Made by a program: the position numbers and the translations under genes
Notes under the pieces: generated by a model
Database searches by the model: none
What the model was told of the DNA's origin: nothing
The model's input: only the letters and a program-made list of their open reading frames with translations
Source: DAMBHY01 sp032068765
GTDB lineage: Bacteria; Bacteroidota; Bacteroidia; Bacteroidales; Dysgonomonadaceae
NCBI GenBank assembly: GCA_032068765.1
Contig: DAMBHY010000011.1
Coordinates: forward strand, 10,957 to 74,956
DNA: 64,000 nt
Reading direction: 5' to 3'
Shown here: in pieces, positions 33,910-41,480 of the stretch
Numbering within the stretch: position 1 is the stretch's first letter
How the letters are laid out: the number at the start of each line of letters is the position of its first letter

Positions 33910-36416
33910 TTACTACAACTATCTATTATATAATTTGCGTTGTATTATCATTGATGGTTCTTTTAGGAATCTCAATGATGAGTAAAGTAAAAACCGCTAC
34001 GTTGGGAAATACTATCAGCGGAGTGAGTGTATTGATTGGAATTGTCGTTACACTGCTTTACAACAATATTGTTTCTGTATCGAGCGTATATATTTTCTTA
34101 TTAATCGGAGCTTTGATCGGAGGCATGTTGGCAAGAAGAGTAAAGATGATAGAAATGCCGGAAATGGTAGCTCTTCTCAACGGAGTTGGAGGTTTGGCTT
34201 CCGCTTTAGTAGGTATTTTATCGCTTTTAAATATTGGAAGCACTCCTACAAAATACCAGGCATTTGTAAATGTTACAGGCACACTTGCCATTGTGGTAGG
34301 TTTGATAACGTTGGTAGGAAGCCTTGTGGCTGCAGGAAAATTGCATAAACTTCTCCCTCAAAAACCTGTTATCTGGAAAAATCACTCAGGTATTTTAAAT
34401 ATAAGCCTGTTGGCTTTGGCAGCGATAATCATTTACCCTGCATTTATATCAACAGTTCCTTCACCATCTCAAGAAACAATCATCCTTCTTGTCAGCATCG
34501 TATTTAGTGTATTATTCGGATATGCTTTCTCAATTCGTGTTGGAGGTGCCGATATGCCTATTACCATTTCGCTGCTTAACTCATTGAGCGGTGTGGCAGG
34601 TTCCATTGCCGGTATGGCAATTAATGATATTCTTTTGGTATCTGTCGGAGGTATCGTTGGAGCTTCAGGACTATTCCTTACACAAATCATGTGTAGGTCT
34701 ATGAACAGAAGTTTGATGGATATCCTTACAGGTAAAACATCCATCGCGGCTAAAAAACCGTCTGCTCAACCAGTGGCTCAAGAACAGAAACTTACTCAAC
34801 CCGCTCATGCTCCAAAATTAGAAAAAGAAGAAAGCAATTTACAAGCTGCAAAATCGGTAATTATCGTTCCCGGATATGGAATGGCGTTGGCGCAAGCACA
34901 ACACTTGGTTCGTCAATTAGCTGACAAATTTGAATCTTTAGGAGCAGATGTAAAATATGCTATTCATCCTGTGGCTGGTCGTATGCCTGGACACATGAAC
35001 GTGTTGCTTGCCGAAGCAGATGTTCCGTACGAAAAACTGTACGAAATGGATGCCGTAAACGACGATTTCAAAAATACGGATGTGGTTGTTGTCATCGGTG
35101 CAAACGATGTATTAAATCCTGCTGCTCGTGATGCGGAAGGAACTCCAATCTACGGAATGCCGGTATTGAACGTTGACCAGGCAAAAGAAATTTATATTTG
35201 TAATTACGACTTGAATCCCGGATATGCAGGAGTAGAAAATCCACTTTACAAAAGAGAAAAAGGTGTTCACTTATTCTTAGGTGACGCTAAAGAATCTCTT
35301 TCTAAGATTATGGATTTATTAAACAAGAACGAAGAAAAAAGTGAAGCTAAATCTGAAAAACCTTCAGACAATTATTCCTCAGTTCTTTCAAAAGCAAAAT
35401 CAGTAATTATCGTTCCGGGATATGGAATGGCATTGGCACAAGCACAACACTTGGTTCGTCAACTGGCTGATAAGTTTGAATCTATGGGTGCGGAAGTAAA
35501 ATATTCTATCCACCCTGTTGCTGGACGTATGCCGGGTCACATGAATGTATTGCTTGCAGAAGCGGATGTTCCGTATGAAAAACTGTATGAAATGGATGCC
35601 GTAAATGGTGATTTCAAAAATACGGATGTGGTTGTTGTCATCGGTGCAAACGATGTGTTGAATCCTGCCGCTCGTGATGCGGAAGGAACTCCGATTTACG
35701 GAATGCCGGTATTGAATGTGGACGAAGCAAAAGAAGTTTTCATCTGCAACTACGACTTGAATCCGGGTTATGCAGGAGTTGAAAATCCTTTGTATAAAAA
35801 AGACAAAGGCGTTCATCTGTTGTTAGGCGATGCAAAAGAATCTTTGAACAAACTTATGGATGCCCTTAATAAGAAAGATGCTCCTATAGAAGAAATTAAT
35901 ACAGAAGTTCCTGTAAATTATTCCGATATTCTTTCCAATGCAAAATCTGTGATTATCGTTCCGGGTTATGGAATGGCATTGGCACAAGCGCAACACTTGG
36001 TACGTCAGGTTGCCGATAAATTCGAGTCTAAAGGAGCGGATGTGAAATTTGCTATCCATCCCGTTGCTGGACGTATGCCGGGTCACATGAATGTATTGCT
36101 TGCAGAAGCGGATGTTCCGTATGAAAAACTGCACGAAATGGATGCCGTTAACGGTGATTTCAAAAATACTGATGTAGTGGTCGTAATCGGTGCAAATGAC
36201 GTTCTCAACCCTGCCGCTCGTGATGCGGAAGGAACTCCGATTTACGGAATGCCGGTGTTGAATGTGGACGAAGCGAAAGAAGTTTTCATCTGCAACTACG
36301 ACTTGAATCCGGGTTATGCAGGCGTTGAAAATCCGCTGTACAAAAAAGAAAAAGGCGTATATCTTTTCTTAGGTGATGCTAAAGAATCTTTGAATAAGAT
36401 TTTGAGTTATATGTAA
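33906..36416 (+). CDS. pntB: NAD(P) transhydrogenase beta subunit with triplicated domain III
   Basis: 836 residues against about 460 for a normal PntB. Residues 1-275 are the membrane domain II with eight or nine helices (VGGADMPITISLLNSLSG and EMPEMVALLNGVGG are the conserved loops). Then, instead of one nucleotide-binding domain III, there are three in tandem, each starting at VIIVPGYGMALAQAQH: residues 318, 500 and 682, an exact 182-residue period. Each has HPVAGRMPGHMNVLLAEA and GANDVLNPAA. Linkers between copies differ and are charged. In all three the KRS motif that holds the NADP 2'-phosphate in E. coli reads NYD (residues 433, 615, 797). There is no frameshift. Confidence 0.96.
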   Translation: MITTTIYYIICVVLSLMVLLGISMMSKVKTATLGNTISGVSVLIGIVVTLLYNNIVSVSSVYIFLLIGALIGGMLARRVKMIEMPEMVALLNGVGGLASALVGILSLLNIGSTPTKYQAFVNVTGTLAIVVGLITLVGSLVAAGKLHKLLPQKPVIWKNHSGILNISLLALAAIIIYPAFISTVPSPSQETIILLVSIVFSVLFGYAFSIRVGGADMPITISLLNSLSGVAGSIAGMAINDILLVSVGGIVGASGLFLTQIMCRSMNRSLMDILTGKTSIAAKKPSAQPVAQEQKLTQPAHAPKLEKEESNLQAAKSVIIVPGYGMALAQAQHLVRQLADKFESLGADVKYAIHPVAGRMPGHMNVLLAEADVPYEKLYEMDAVNDDFKNTDVVVVIGANDVLNPAARDAEGTPIYGMPVLNVDQAKEIYICNYDLNPGYAGVENPLYKREKGVHLFLGDAKESLSKIMDLLNKNEEKSEAKSEKPSDNYSSVLSKAKSVIIVPGYGMALAQAQHLVRQLADKFESMGAEVKYSIHPVAGRMPGHMNVLLAEADVPYEKLYEMDAVNGDFKNTDVVVVIGANDVLNPAARDAEGTPIYGMPVLNVDEAKEVFICNYDLNPGYAGVENPLYKKDKGVHLLLGDAKESLNKLMDALNKKDAPIEEINTEVPVNYSDILSNAKSVIIVPGYGMALAQAQHLVRQVADKFESKGADVKFAIHPVAGRMPGHMNVLLAEADVPYEKLHEMDAVNGDFKNTDVVVVIGANDVLNPAARDAEGTPIYGMPVLNVDEAKEVFICNYDLNPGYAGVENPLYKKEKGVYLFLGDAKESLNKILSYM
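34857..36416 (+). repeat. Three tandem 546-bp repeats within pntB
   Basis: Units 34857-35402, 35403-35948 and 35949-36416 (the last lacks the linker). Units 2 and 3 share long runs of identical bases, for example around 35520-35590 and 36064-36134, while unit 1 differs more at third positions. The linker parts (about 80 bases) have diverged, which argues against an assembly duplication. Confidence 0.95.
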
Positions 36417-36434
36417 TTTTTGTATTTGATTATA

Positions 36435-36468
36435 AAAATAGGCTGTCAATTTTCTGACAGCCTATTTT
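36435..36468 (+). terminator. Terminator of the pnt operon
   Basis: Fourteen-base perfect arms (36435-36448 and 36455-36468) with a 6-base loop, ending in TTTTG. It lies 18 bases after the pntB stop. Confidence 0.88.
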
Positions 36469-36587
36469 GTTTCATATTAAGCGATGTTAAAGTTATCTTT
36501 CTGAATGGAGGTTAGTGAAATGATGAATCTGTGAGTTTGAGGTTTAACGTTTAAAGTTCAATGTTTCAATATGACAAAATCATAACC

Positions 36588-36670
36588 CGTTCCCCACTTC
36601 GTGGGTATTTCCCTTATCTTAAGGGAAAAGTATAGACAGTCGAGGAGATAAGCGAAGCGGAGGGTCTATA
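36588..36670. repeat. Multi-hairpin intergenic element
   Basis: Three short inverted repeats follow each other: CCCAC/GTGGG (36593-36605), TTTCCCTTA/TTAAGGGAAA (about 36608-36628) and TATAGAC/GTCTATA (36631-36670), the last enclosing a purine-rich stretch AGCGAAGCGGAGG. It ends at the SMR gene stop and could serve as its terminator or be a REP-like element. Confidence 0.45.
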
Positions 36671-36671
36671 T

Positions 36672-37004
36672 CTATTTATGCGAAACAAAATTCAACCCTA
36701 CAATAGACAGAATCAAGGTAGTTAAAAAGAAAAGCTTCAATCCCGAGACAGGTTCTTTCAAGATAAATATTCCGGCGATAACTGTAAAAGTTGCACCCAA
36801 TCCCGACCAAACTGCGTAACCTATACTCACATTGATGCCGTTGTCAATCGCTTTGTAGAGCATAAACATACTCAATGAAACCGATACGATAAACGAAAGA
36901 ATCCAAAGCACCATTTCCCTACCCGACGAAACGGATATTTTGGACAAGCTTAACGCAAAAACGGACTCAAACAATCCGCCAATAATCAATAATAACCAAT
37001 TCAT
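36672..37004 (-). CDS. Small multidrug resistance (SMR) family exporter
   Basis: 110 residues from the ATG at 37004; an upstream ATG at 37049 would add a hydrophilic leader that the family lacks. Four transmembrane helices are visible. The key glutamate is in helix 1 (GGLFESVFALSLSK, Glu13), and GYAVWSGLGA is the conserved helix 3 motif, closer to SugE/Gdx than to EmrE. It works as an antiparallel dimer driven by protons. Guanidinium or quaternary ammonium export is possible; no guanidine riboswitch was seen upstream. Confidence 0.85.
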   Translation of the reverse strand: MNWLLLIIGGLFESVFALSLSKISVSSGREMVLWILSFIVSVSLSMFMLYKAIDNGINVSIGYAVWSGLGATFTVIAGIFILKEPVSGLKLFFLTTLILSIVGLNFVSHK

Positions 37005-37103
37005 AATATCATTTATTTCCATGCAAATATAGCAATTCTTATTTGACAATCACCTTTTCGGTTTTCTGTGCTTGCACAACAAGAAAATAATGTGAAAAAT
37101 GAG

Positions 37104-37111
37104 TATATTTG
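37104..37111 (+). promoter_or_regulatory. Probable -7 box of the alpha-galactosidase gene
   Basis: TATATTTG fits TAnnTTTG, 37 bases before the start codon; no -33 TTG at standard spacing. Confidence 0.45.
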
Positions 37112-37148
37112 TAAACATCACTCACTTTTTGATACAAACTCGTAAGCA

Positions 37149-39353
37149 ATGAAATCAATCAAGTTACTTTCAGCAATTTTACTACTTCTTTCTTCAACAT
37201 TTATCACCGCTCAAGATGTTATCATCCCGATTGAAACAAAAAACACGGCGACAGTTCTCAAAACTGACGGTGATAAGCAATTAAAGATTTTGTATTTCGG
37301 CAAAACTTTATCGAATGCGGGGGAATATGCCCAAACAGAAGGTGTATATAATTTCCGGGCGGAAGGAGCGCGCTCCAATAACAATGCCTTCACCGTGGCG
37401 GGAATCGATAATAATTTCGTGGAGCCCGCAATTGCTGTTGTGCATACCGACGGCAACAATTCCCTTGACTTGAGATATCAAAGTCATAAGACTTCCGGCA
37501 CTTCCGACGGTGCATCGCTTACAATCATCACGCTGAAAGATCCTGTCTATCCGTTTTACGTGGATTTGTATTACAAAACATGGAAGGATGAAGATGTGGT
37601 GGAACAATGGAGTGTCATCCGCCACACCGAAAAAGGAAATGTGGTTTTAAATAAATACGCTTCGGCAAATCTTTATCTGAAAAATGAAGATTATCTGCTG
37701 ACAAGTTACAACGGTATTTGGGGACGCGAAATGCAGCCTGTGGAAACGCCTCTCCGTCAAGGAATGCACGTAATACAAAGCCGATTGGGTACAAGAGAAA
37801 ATCTTCATACTTCGCCCAATTTCATGCTCGCAATCGATGGAAAAGCAGACGAAAATACCGGAACGGTAATGATGGGACAACTGGCTTGGAACGGCAATTT
37901 TGCAATTCAGTTTGAAACGGATGTTCAGAAAAATATGCACATAGTGGCAGGAATCAATCCTTATCAATCGGCTTACGAACTGCGCCCGAATACTTCTTTC
38001 GAAACGCCACATTTTATCTATACACTTTCGTTTGAAGGAAAAGGAAAAGGAAGCCGCAACCTTCAAAACTGGCTAAGAAAATATCAATTGCTGGATGGAC
38101 AAGGCGAACGCCTGACTCTCCTCAACAACTGGGAAGCAACGTATTTCGATTTTGACCAGGAAAAATTGGTGAATCTTTTTGACGGAGCCAAAGATTTGGG
38201 TGTAGATTTATTCTTGCTAGATGACGGATGGTTTGGAAATAAATATCCACGCAATGGTGACAAAGCAGGACTCGGCGACTGGCAGGAAAACAAAAAGAAA
38301 CTTCCCGACGGCATTCCCTATCTAGTAAAAGAGGCGCAAAATCGCGGTGTGAAATTCGGCATCTGGATTGAACCCGAGATGGTGAATCCTAAAAGTGAGT
38401 TATACGAAAAACATCCCGACTGGGTCATTCGTGAAGAAAAACGTCCCGAAATTTATTTCCGCAATCAATTGGTACTCGACCTGACCAATCCTGAGGTACA
38501 AGACTTTGTTTATAGTATTGTAGACAATCTTTTCACTCAAAATCCCGATTTGGCATTTATCAAATGGGATTGCAACGCTCCAATCTTCAACGCTCACTCC
38601 AAATATCTCGAACGCAAAAAACTTCCGCAATCGCATCTGTATGTAGAATATACCCGAGGATTGGAGAAAGTGCTCGACAGAATCCGCGCCAAATATCCAA
38701 AAGTTCCTATTATGCTTTGCTCAGGTGGAGGTGGACGTTCAGATTATAGTCTGCTGAAATATTTCACCGAATTCTGGCTTAGCGACGACACCGAACCGCT
38801 CGAACGCGTTTTCATCCAGTGGAATTATTCTTATTACTACCCCGCTATCGCCATGTGCAACCACGTGACCGACTGGGGACGAAATCGTTCGCTGAAATAT
38901 CAGATTGACGTGGCTTCAATGGGCAAACTCGGATTTGATATCCGTGCCAATGAGTTGAGCGAAAAGGATATGCAGTTTGCGAAGCAGACTATCAAGAATT
39001 ACAATGAATATAAAGACATCGTTTGGCACGGCAATATGTACCGCCTCGTGAATCCTTACGAAAACAACATGGCATCGCTGATGTATGTAAACGCACAAAA
39101 GTCTGAAGCCGTGATGTTCAATTACCTTACCAATTGGCGATATTCTCCCGACGTAAATCTTCGTCCTGTGAAACTGCAGGGGCTGGACAAGAACAAAAAA
39201 TATTCCGTTACCGAGATAAATCTTTACACCGATGCCGACTCACCATACAAAACCGAAAAAGTATTTTCGGGCGATTTCCTGATGAATGTGGGTATCAATA
39301 CTTTTGTGGATAATGGACGCACTAGTGTGGTTTTGAGGATTAAGGAGATGTAG
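37149..39353 (+). CDS. Secreted GH36 alpha-galactosidase
   Basis: 734 residues with a signal peptide (LLSAILLLLSSTFITAQ). GH36 landmarks in order: beta-sandwich N-terminal domain; LLDDGWFG near 357; GIWIEPEMVNP near 400; FIKWDCN with the nucleophile Asp474; LCSGGGGRSDY near 526; and WLSDDTEPLER with the acid/base Asp546 or 547. It removes terminal alpha-galactose from raffinose-type sugars or galactans in the periplasm. No SusC/D pair or regulator is adjacent, so it is not part of a recognisable polysaccharide utilisation locus. Confidence 0.95.
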   Translation: MKSIKLLSAILLLLSSTFITAQDVIIPIETKNTATVLKTDGDKQLKILYFGKTLSNAGEYAQTEGVYNFRAEGARSNNNAFTVAGIDNNFVEPAIAVVHTDGNNSLDLRYQSHKTSGTSDGASLTIITLKDPVYPFYVDLYYKTWKDEDVVEQWSVIRHTEKGNVVLNKYASANLYLKNEDYLLTSYNGIWGREMQPVETPLRQGMHVIQSRLGTRENLHTSPNFMLAIDGKADENTGTVMMGQLAWNGNFAIQFETDVQKNMHIVAGINPYQSAYELRPNTSFETPHFIYTLSFEGKGKGSRNLQNWLRKYQLLDGQGERLTLLNNWEATYFDFDQEKLVNLFDGAKDLGVDLFLLDDGWFGNKYPRNGDKAGLGDWQENKKKLPDGIPYLVKEAQNRGVKFGIWIEPEMVNPKSELYEKHPDWVIREEKRPEIYFRNQLVLDLTNPEVQDFVYSIVDNLFTQNPDLAFIKWDCNAPIFNAHSKYLERKKLPQSHLYVEYTRGLEKVLDRIRAKYPKVPIMLCSGGGGRSDYSLLKYFTEFWLSDDTEPLERVFIQWNYSYYYPAIAMCNHVTDWGRNRSLKYQIDVASMGKLGFDIRANELSEKDMQFAKQTIKNYNEYKDIVWHGNMYRLVNPYENNMASLMYVNAQKSEAVMFNYLTNWRYSPDVNLRPVKLQGLDKNKKYSVTEINLYTDADSPYKTEKVFSGDFLMNVGINTFVDNGRTSVVLRIKEM

Positions 39354-39374
39354 ATATTTCTTATAACTAATCAA

Positions 39375-39415
39375 AAAAACTCTGCCAAAGCTCAAAATGC
39401 TTTGTCAGAGTTTTT
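39375..39415 (+). terminator. Terminator of the alpha-galactosidase gene
   Basis: Arms AAAAACTCTG-c-CAAAGC and GCTTTG-t-CAGAGTTTTT with one internal mismatch, followed by CTTTTTTT. It lies 21 bases after the stop. Confidence 0.88.
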
Positions 39416-39709
39416 CTTTTTTTACGGGAAGAAGGCATTTATCGTTTGTTTTTCAATTGGCTTTCAATGCCGTTACGATCAGTTGCGGGCGGTTAATTTT
39501 TCCACGAAACTAACTTTTGCTTTTGCCATCGGCTTTTGAATTTAAAAATTATACAATGCAGCTTGGGGACGAAACCCTTCGGCTGTTTTATTCATTCGGA
39601 TATTGAGAAATCAAAATGCAGGCGTAGGAGCATTTCCTACAGATAAATTCCTTTAAAAAACGCTTTGTTGCAAATATATTAAAGTTTTAGGAATGAGCAA
39701 AATAGATTT
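39416..39709. other. Intergenic stretch without recognised gene
   Basis: 294 bases between the alpha-galactosidase terminator and the stop of the GIY-YIG gene. Apart from a short hairpin GTAGGA/TCCTAC at 39624-39640 without a T tract, I see no coding frame, RNA or mobile-element end here. Confidence 0.5.
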
Positions 39710-41374
39710 TTAACTTTCATTCTTCTTTCGTTTCATATAAGCTGAATCTATCTTACTTGCTTCACTTCTTGTCATCCACTTACAGTTATTAGGGAAATAG
39801 CCCTCACTTGGATTAATCATGTGAAAAATCATTTTAGAATTGGAAGGCTCTCCTACGCTTTTCTTAAATTCATGGAAATCTTTCCAATTTGAATCTATAG
39901 TAATATTTGGAATATAAGATTTGGATTTTGGATTGGTTTTACAATGGACGATACTGCTCCATGTTTTATAAAGCTTTGTTTTTACATGACCTTCTCCGGG
40001 TTTGGAGGGTGCTTTAACATCAATTTTGTCGAATCTTATTCTCCATTTAGCAGCATCCTTTGAGATATGTCTTGTTTCAGAAACATATATCACAGCTTCT
40101 TTGATACTTCCAAATTTTATACCATCAACTATTGTCTGTTTACTATTTGAACCTCCACTTGTTCCACCGGTTGATATATTATAGCCATTTGGAATTAATG
40201 TATTCAATTTTTTTATCCATTCTATCTCTTTTTTTTCCAATCCTTCTTTTGTGGTTCCTGAATCTATTTGTTCAATTATGAAATTGTCTGCACCAAATTC
40301 TCTTATTGCAGCGTGAAGTGATTCCTCACTTTTAATACGATTTTGAAAAGCTTGTTCTCTATGATATTCCCATCTTCTTTCAATACTTTGGATGGTTAAA
40401 CCGACATACAACTTTCCATTTATTTTATTTGTAATTAAATAAATAATACCATTAGAAAATCCAGGGTTAGGTATCCTAGTAAAAGCTTCTTCTGGCTTCA
40501 TTCCTTGTTTTATCCAACGTATTATAGTCTTTGCACTTGCTAAGGGATTTAAAACTCGTATAGCTTCTTCAATATTTGGATATTCTTGACCAAATACTTT
40601 TATTTTGTTAGTCTCTCGTTGACATCTTATATAATCAGGTACAAATATTTTCTCTTCGCTTAATCCGGCTTGTCTCCTTTTTAGTGCTCTATAATAATCC
40701 ACTCCCAGAATTTTACATTTTTTCTTAAAAGAGTCGAACACTATTTCTTCGTTTGAACACTTAGGACATTTAGTTCCTTTTAAATGATTACTTGGAGATT
40801 GAAAGAATTCACCATGTTTGGGACAAATTATTTTACCTTTTATTGCAGAAGATTTATAAACGAATTCACTATAATCATAACATTCTCCATGAACCTTCTT
40901 TGCGTTCTTAATAAATGATTCGTTTAATTCTTTTTGAGATTTAATTTTTCCCAAATCAGATTTACTTCCTGAAAGTTTCAGAGATTTACATTGTGTACAT
41001 CCAGTATGACCTCTTAAATGATTTCGGGGTTCTTGTTCAAAAATGACATTATGGAGAATGCACTTTATTATTACCTTTTTACCGACAGAGGGTAGTTCAT
41101 CAAATAAAGAATAATCATATATCTCTCCCCAATGTTCTTTTGCGCGTCTAACAAATTCGTCTTTGCTTGTTTTCTGAGAATCATCATAACATTTTCGACA
41201 ACCACTACCTTTAATATGTTTAGCTGGACTCACATAAAACCCTCCATGCTTTGGACAAATTACAATTACCTTGGTTTTGGAATTTACATATTTAACCAAT
41301 GAATAATCATATTTATTCCCATGTCTGGCTCTAAATTCGATTAATATTTCTTTTTGAGTCTTCCTTTCAGGCAT
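39710..41374 (-). CDS. GIY-YIG endonuclease with three zinc-knuckle repeats
   Basis: 554 residues. Three N-terminal repeats each read YDYS, a beta stretch, then CxxH and CxxC: Cys40/His43/Cys59/Cys62, Cys105/His108/Cys126/Cys129, and Cys184/His187/Cys203/Cys206, a zinc-ribbon DNA-binding module seen in phage and homing endonucleases. A linker with a possible NUMOD-like helix follows, then the GIY-YIG nuclease (GIIYLIT at 309, LYVGLT at 322, with Arg334 and Glu403-region residues), and a C-terminal region ending in a PSEGYFPNNCKWMT motif typical of HNH/NUMOD partner proteins. It stands alone between two unrelated genes with their own terminators. A free-standing homing or selfish nuclease is likely. 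Confidence 0.85.
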   Translation of the reverse strand: MPERKTQKEILIEFRARHGNKYDYSLVKYVNSKTKVIVICPKHGGFYVSPAKHIKGSGCRKCYDDSQKTSKDEFVRRAKEHWGEIYDYSLFDELPSVGKKVIIKCILHNVIFEQEPRNHLRGHTGCTQCKSLKLSGSKSDLGKIKSQKELNESFIKNAKKVHGECYDYSEFVYKSSAIKGKIICPKHGEFFQSPSNHLKGTKCPKCSNEEIVFDSFKKKCKILGVDYYRALKRRQAGLSEEKIFVPDYIRCQRETNKIKVFGQEYPNIEEAIRVLNPLASAKTIIRWIKQGMKPEEAFTRIPNPGFSNGIIYLITNKINGKLYVGLTIQSIERRWEYHREQAFQNRIKSEESLHAAIREFGADNFIIEQIDSGTTKEGLEKKEIEWIKKLNTLIPNGYNISTGGTSGGSNSKQTIVDGIKFGSIKEAVIYVSETRHISKDAAKWRIRFDKIDVKAPSKPGEGHVKTKLYKTWSSIVHCKTNPKSKSYIPNITIDSNWKDFHEFKKSVGEPSNSKMIFHMINPSEGYFPNNCKWMTRSEASKIDSAYMKRKKNES

Positions 41375-41392
41375 TCATTCTGTAATTATTTT

Positions 41393-41400
41393 CAAAGATA
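41393..41400 (-). promoter_or_regulatory. Probable -7 box of the GIY-YIG gene
   Basis: Minus-strand TATCTTTG fits TAnnTTTG and ends 18 bases before the start codon, giving a very short leader. No -33 TTG at 19-20 bases. Confidence 0.4.
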
Positions 41401-41428
41401 CAGAACTTTACATAAACTCTAAACAAAA

Positions 41429-41458
41429 AAAAAGCGGAACTTTTGGGTTCCGCTTTTT
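41429..41458. terminator. Terminator of the methylmalonyl-CoA mutase genes
   Basis: Arms AAAAAGCGGAAC and GTTCCGCTTTTT with a 6-base loop. It lies 22 bases after the large-subunit stop on the minus strand, and symmetric A and T runs would let it act in both directions. Confidence 0.88.
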
Positions 41459-41480
41459 CATATTTATATAACTTATCTGA

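Noticed and set aside
34857..36416. Assembly artefact as the explanation for the triplicated domain III
   Set aside because: The three linkers differ in sequence and length of charged stretches, and unit 1 has many third-position differences; a collapsed or duplicated read would give identical copies. Long reads would still be useful.
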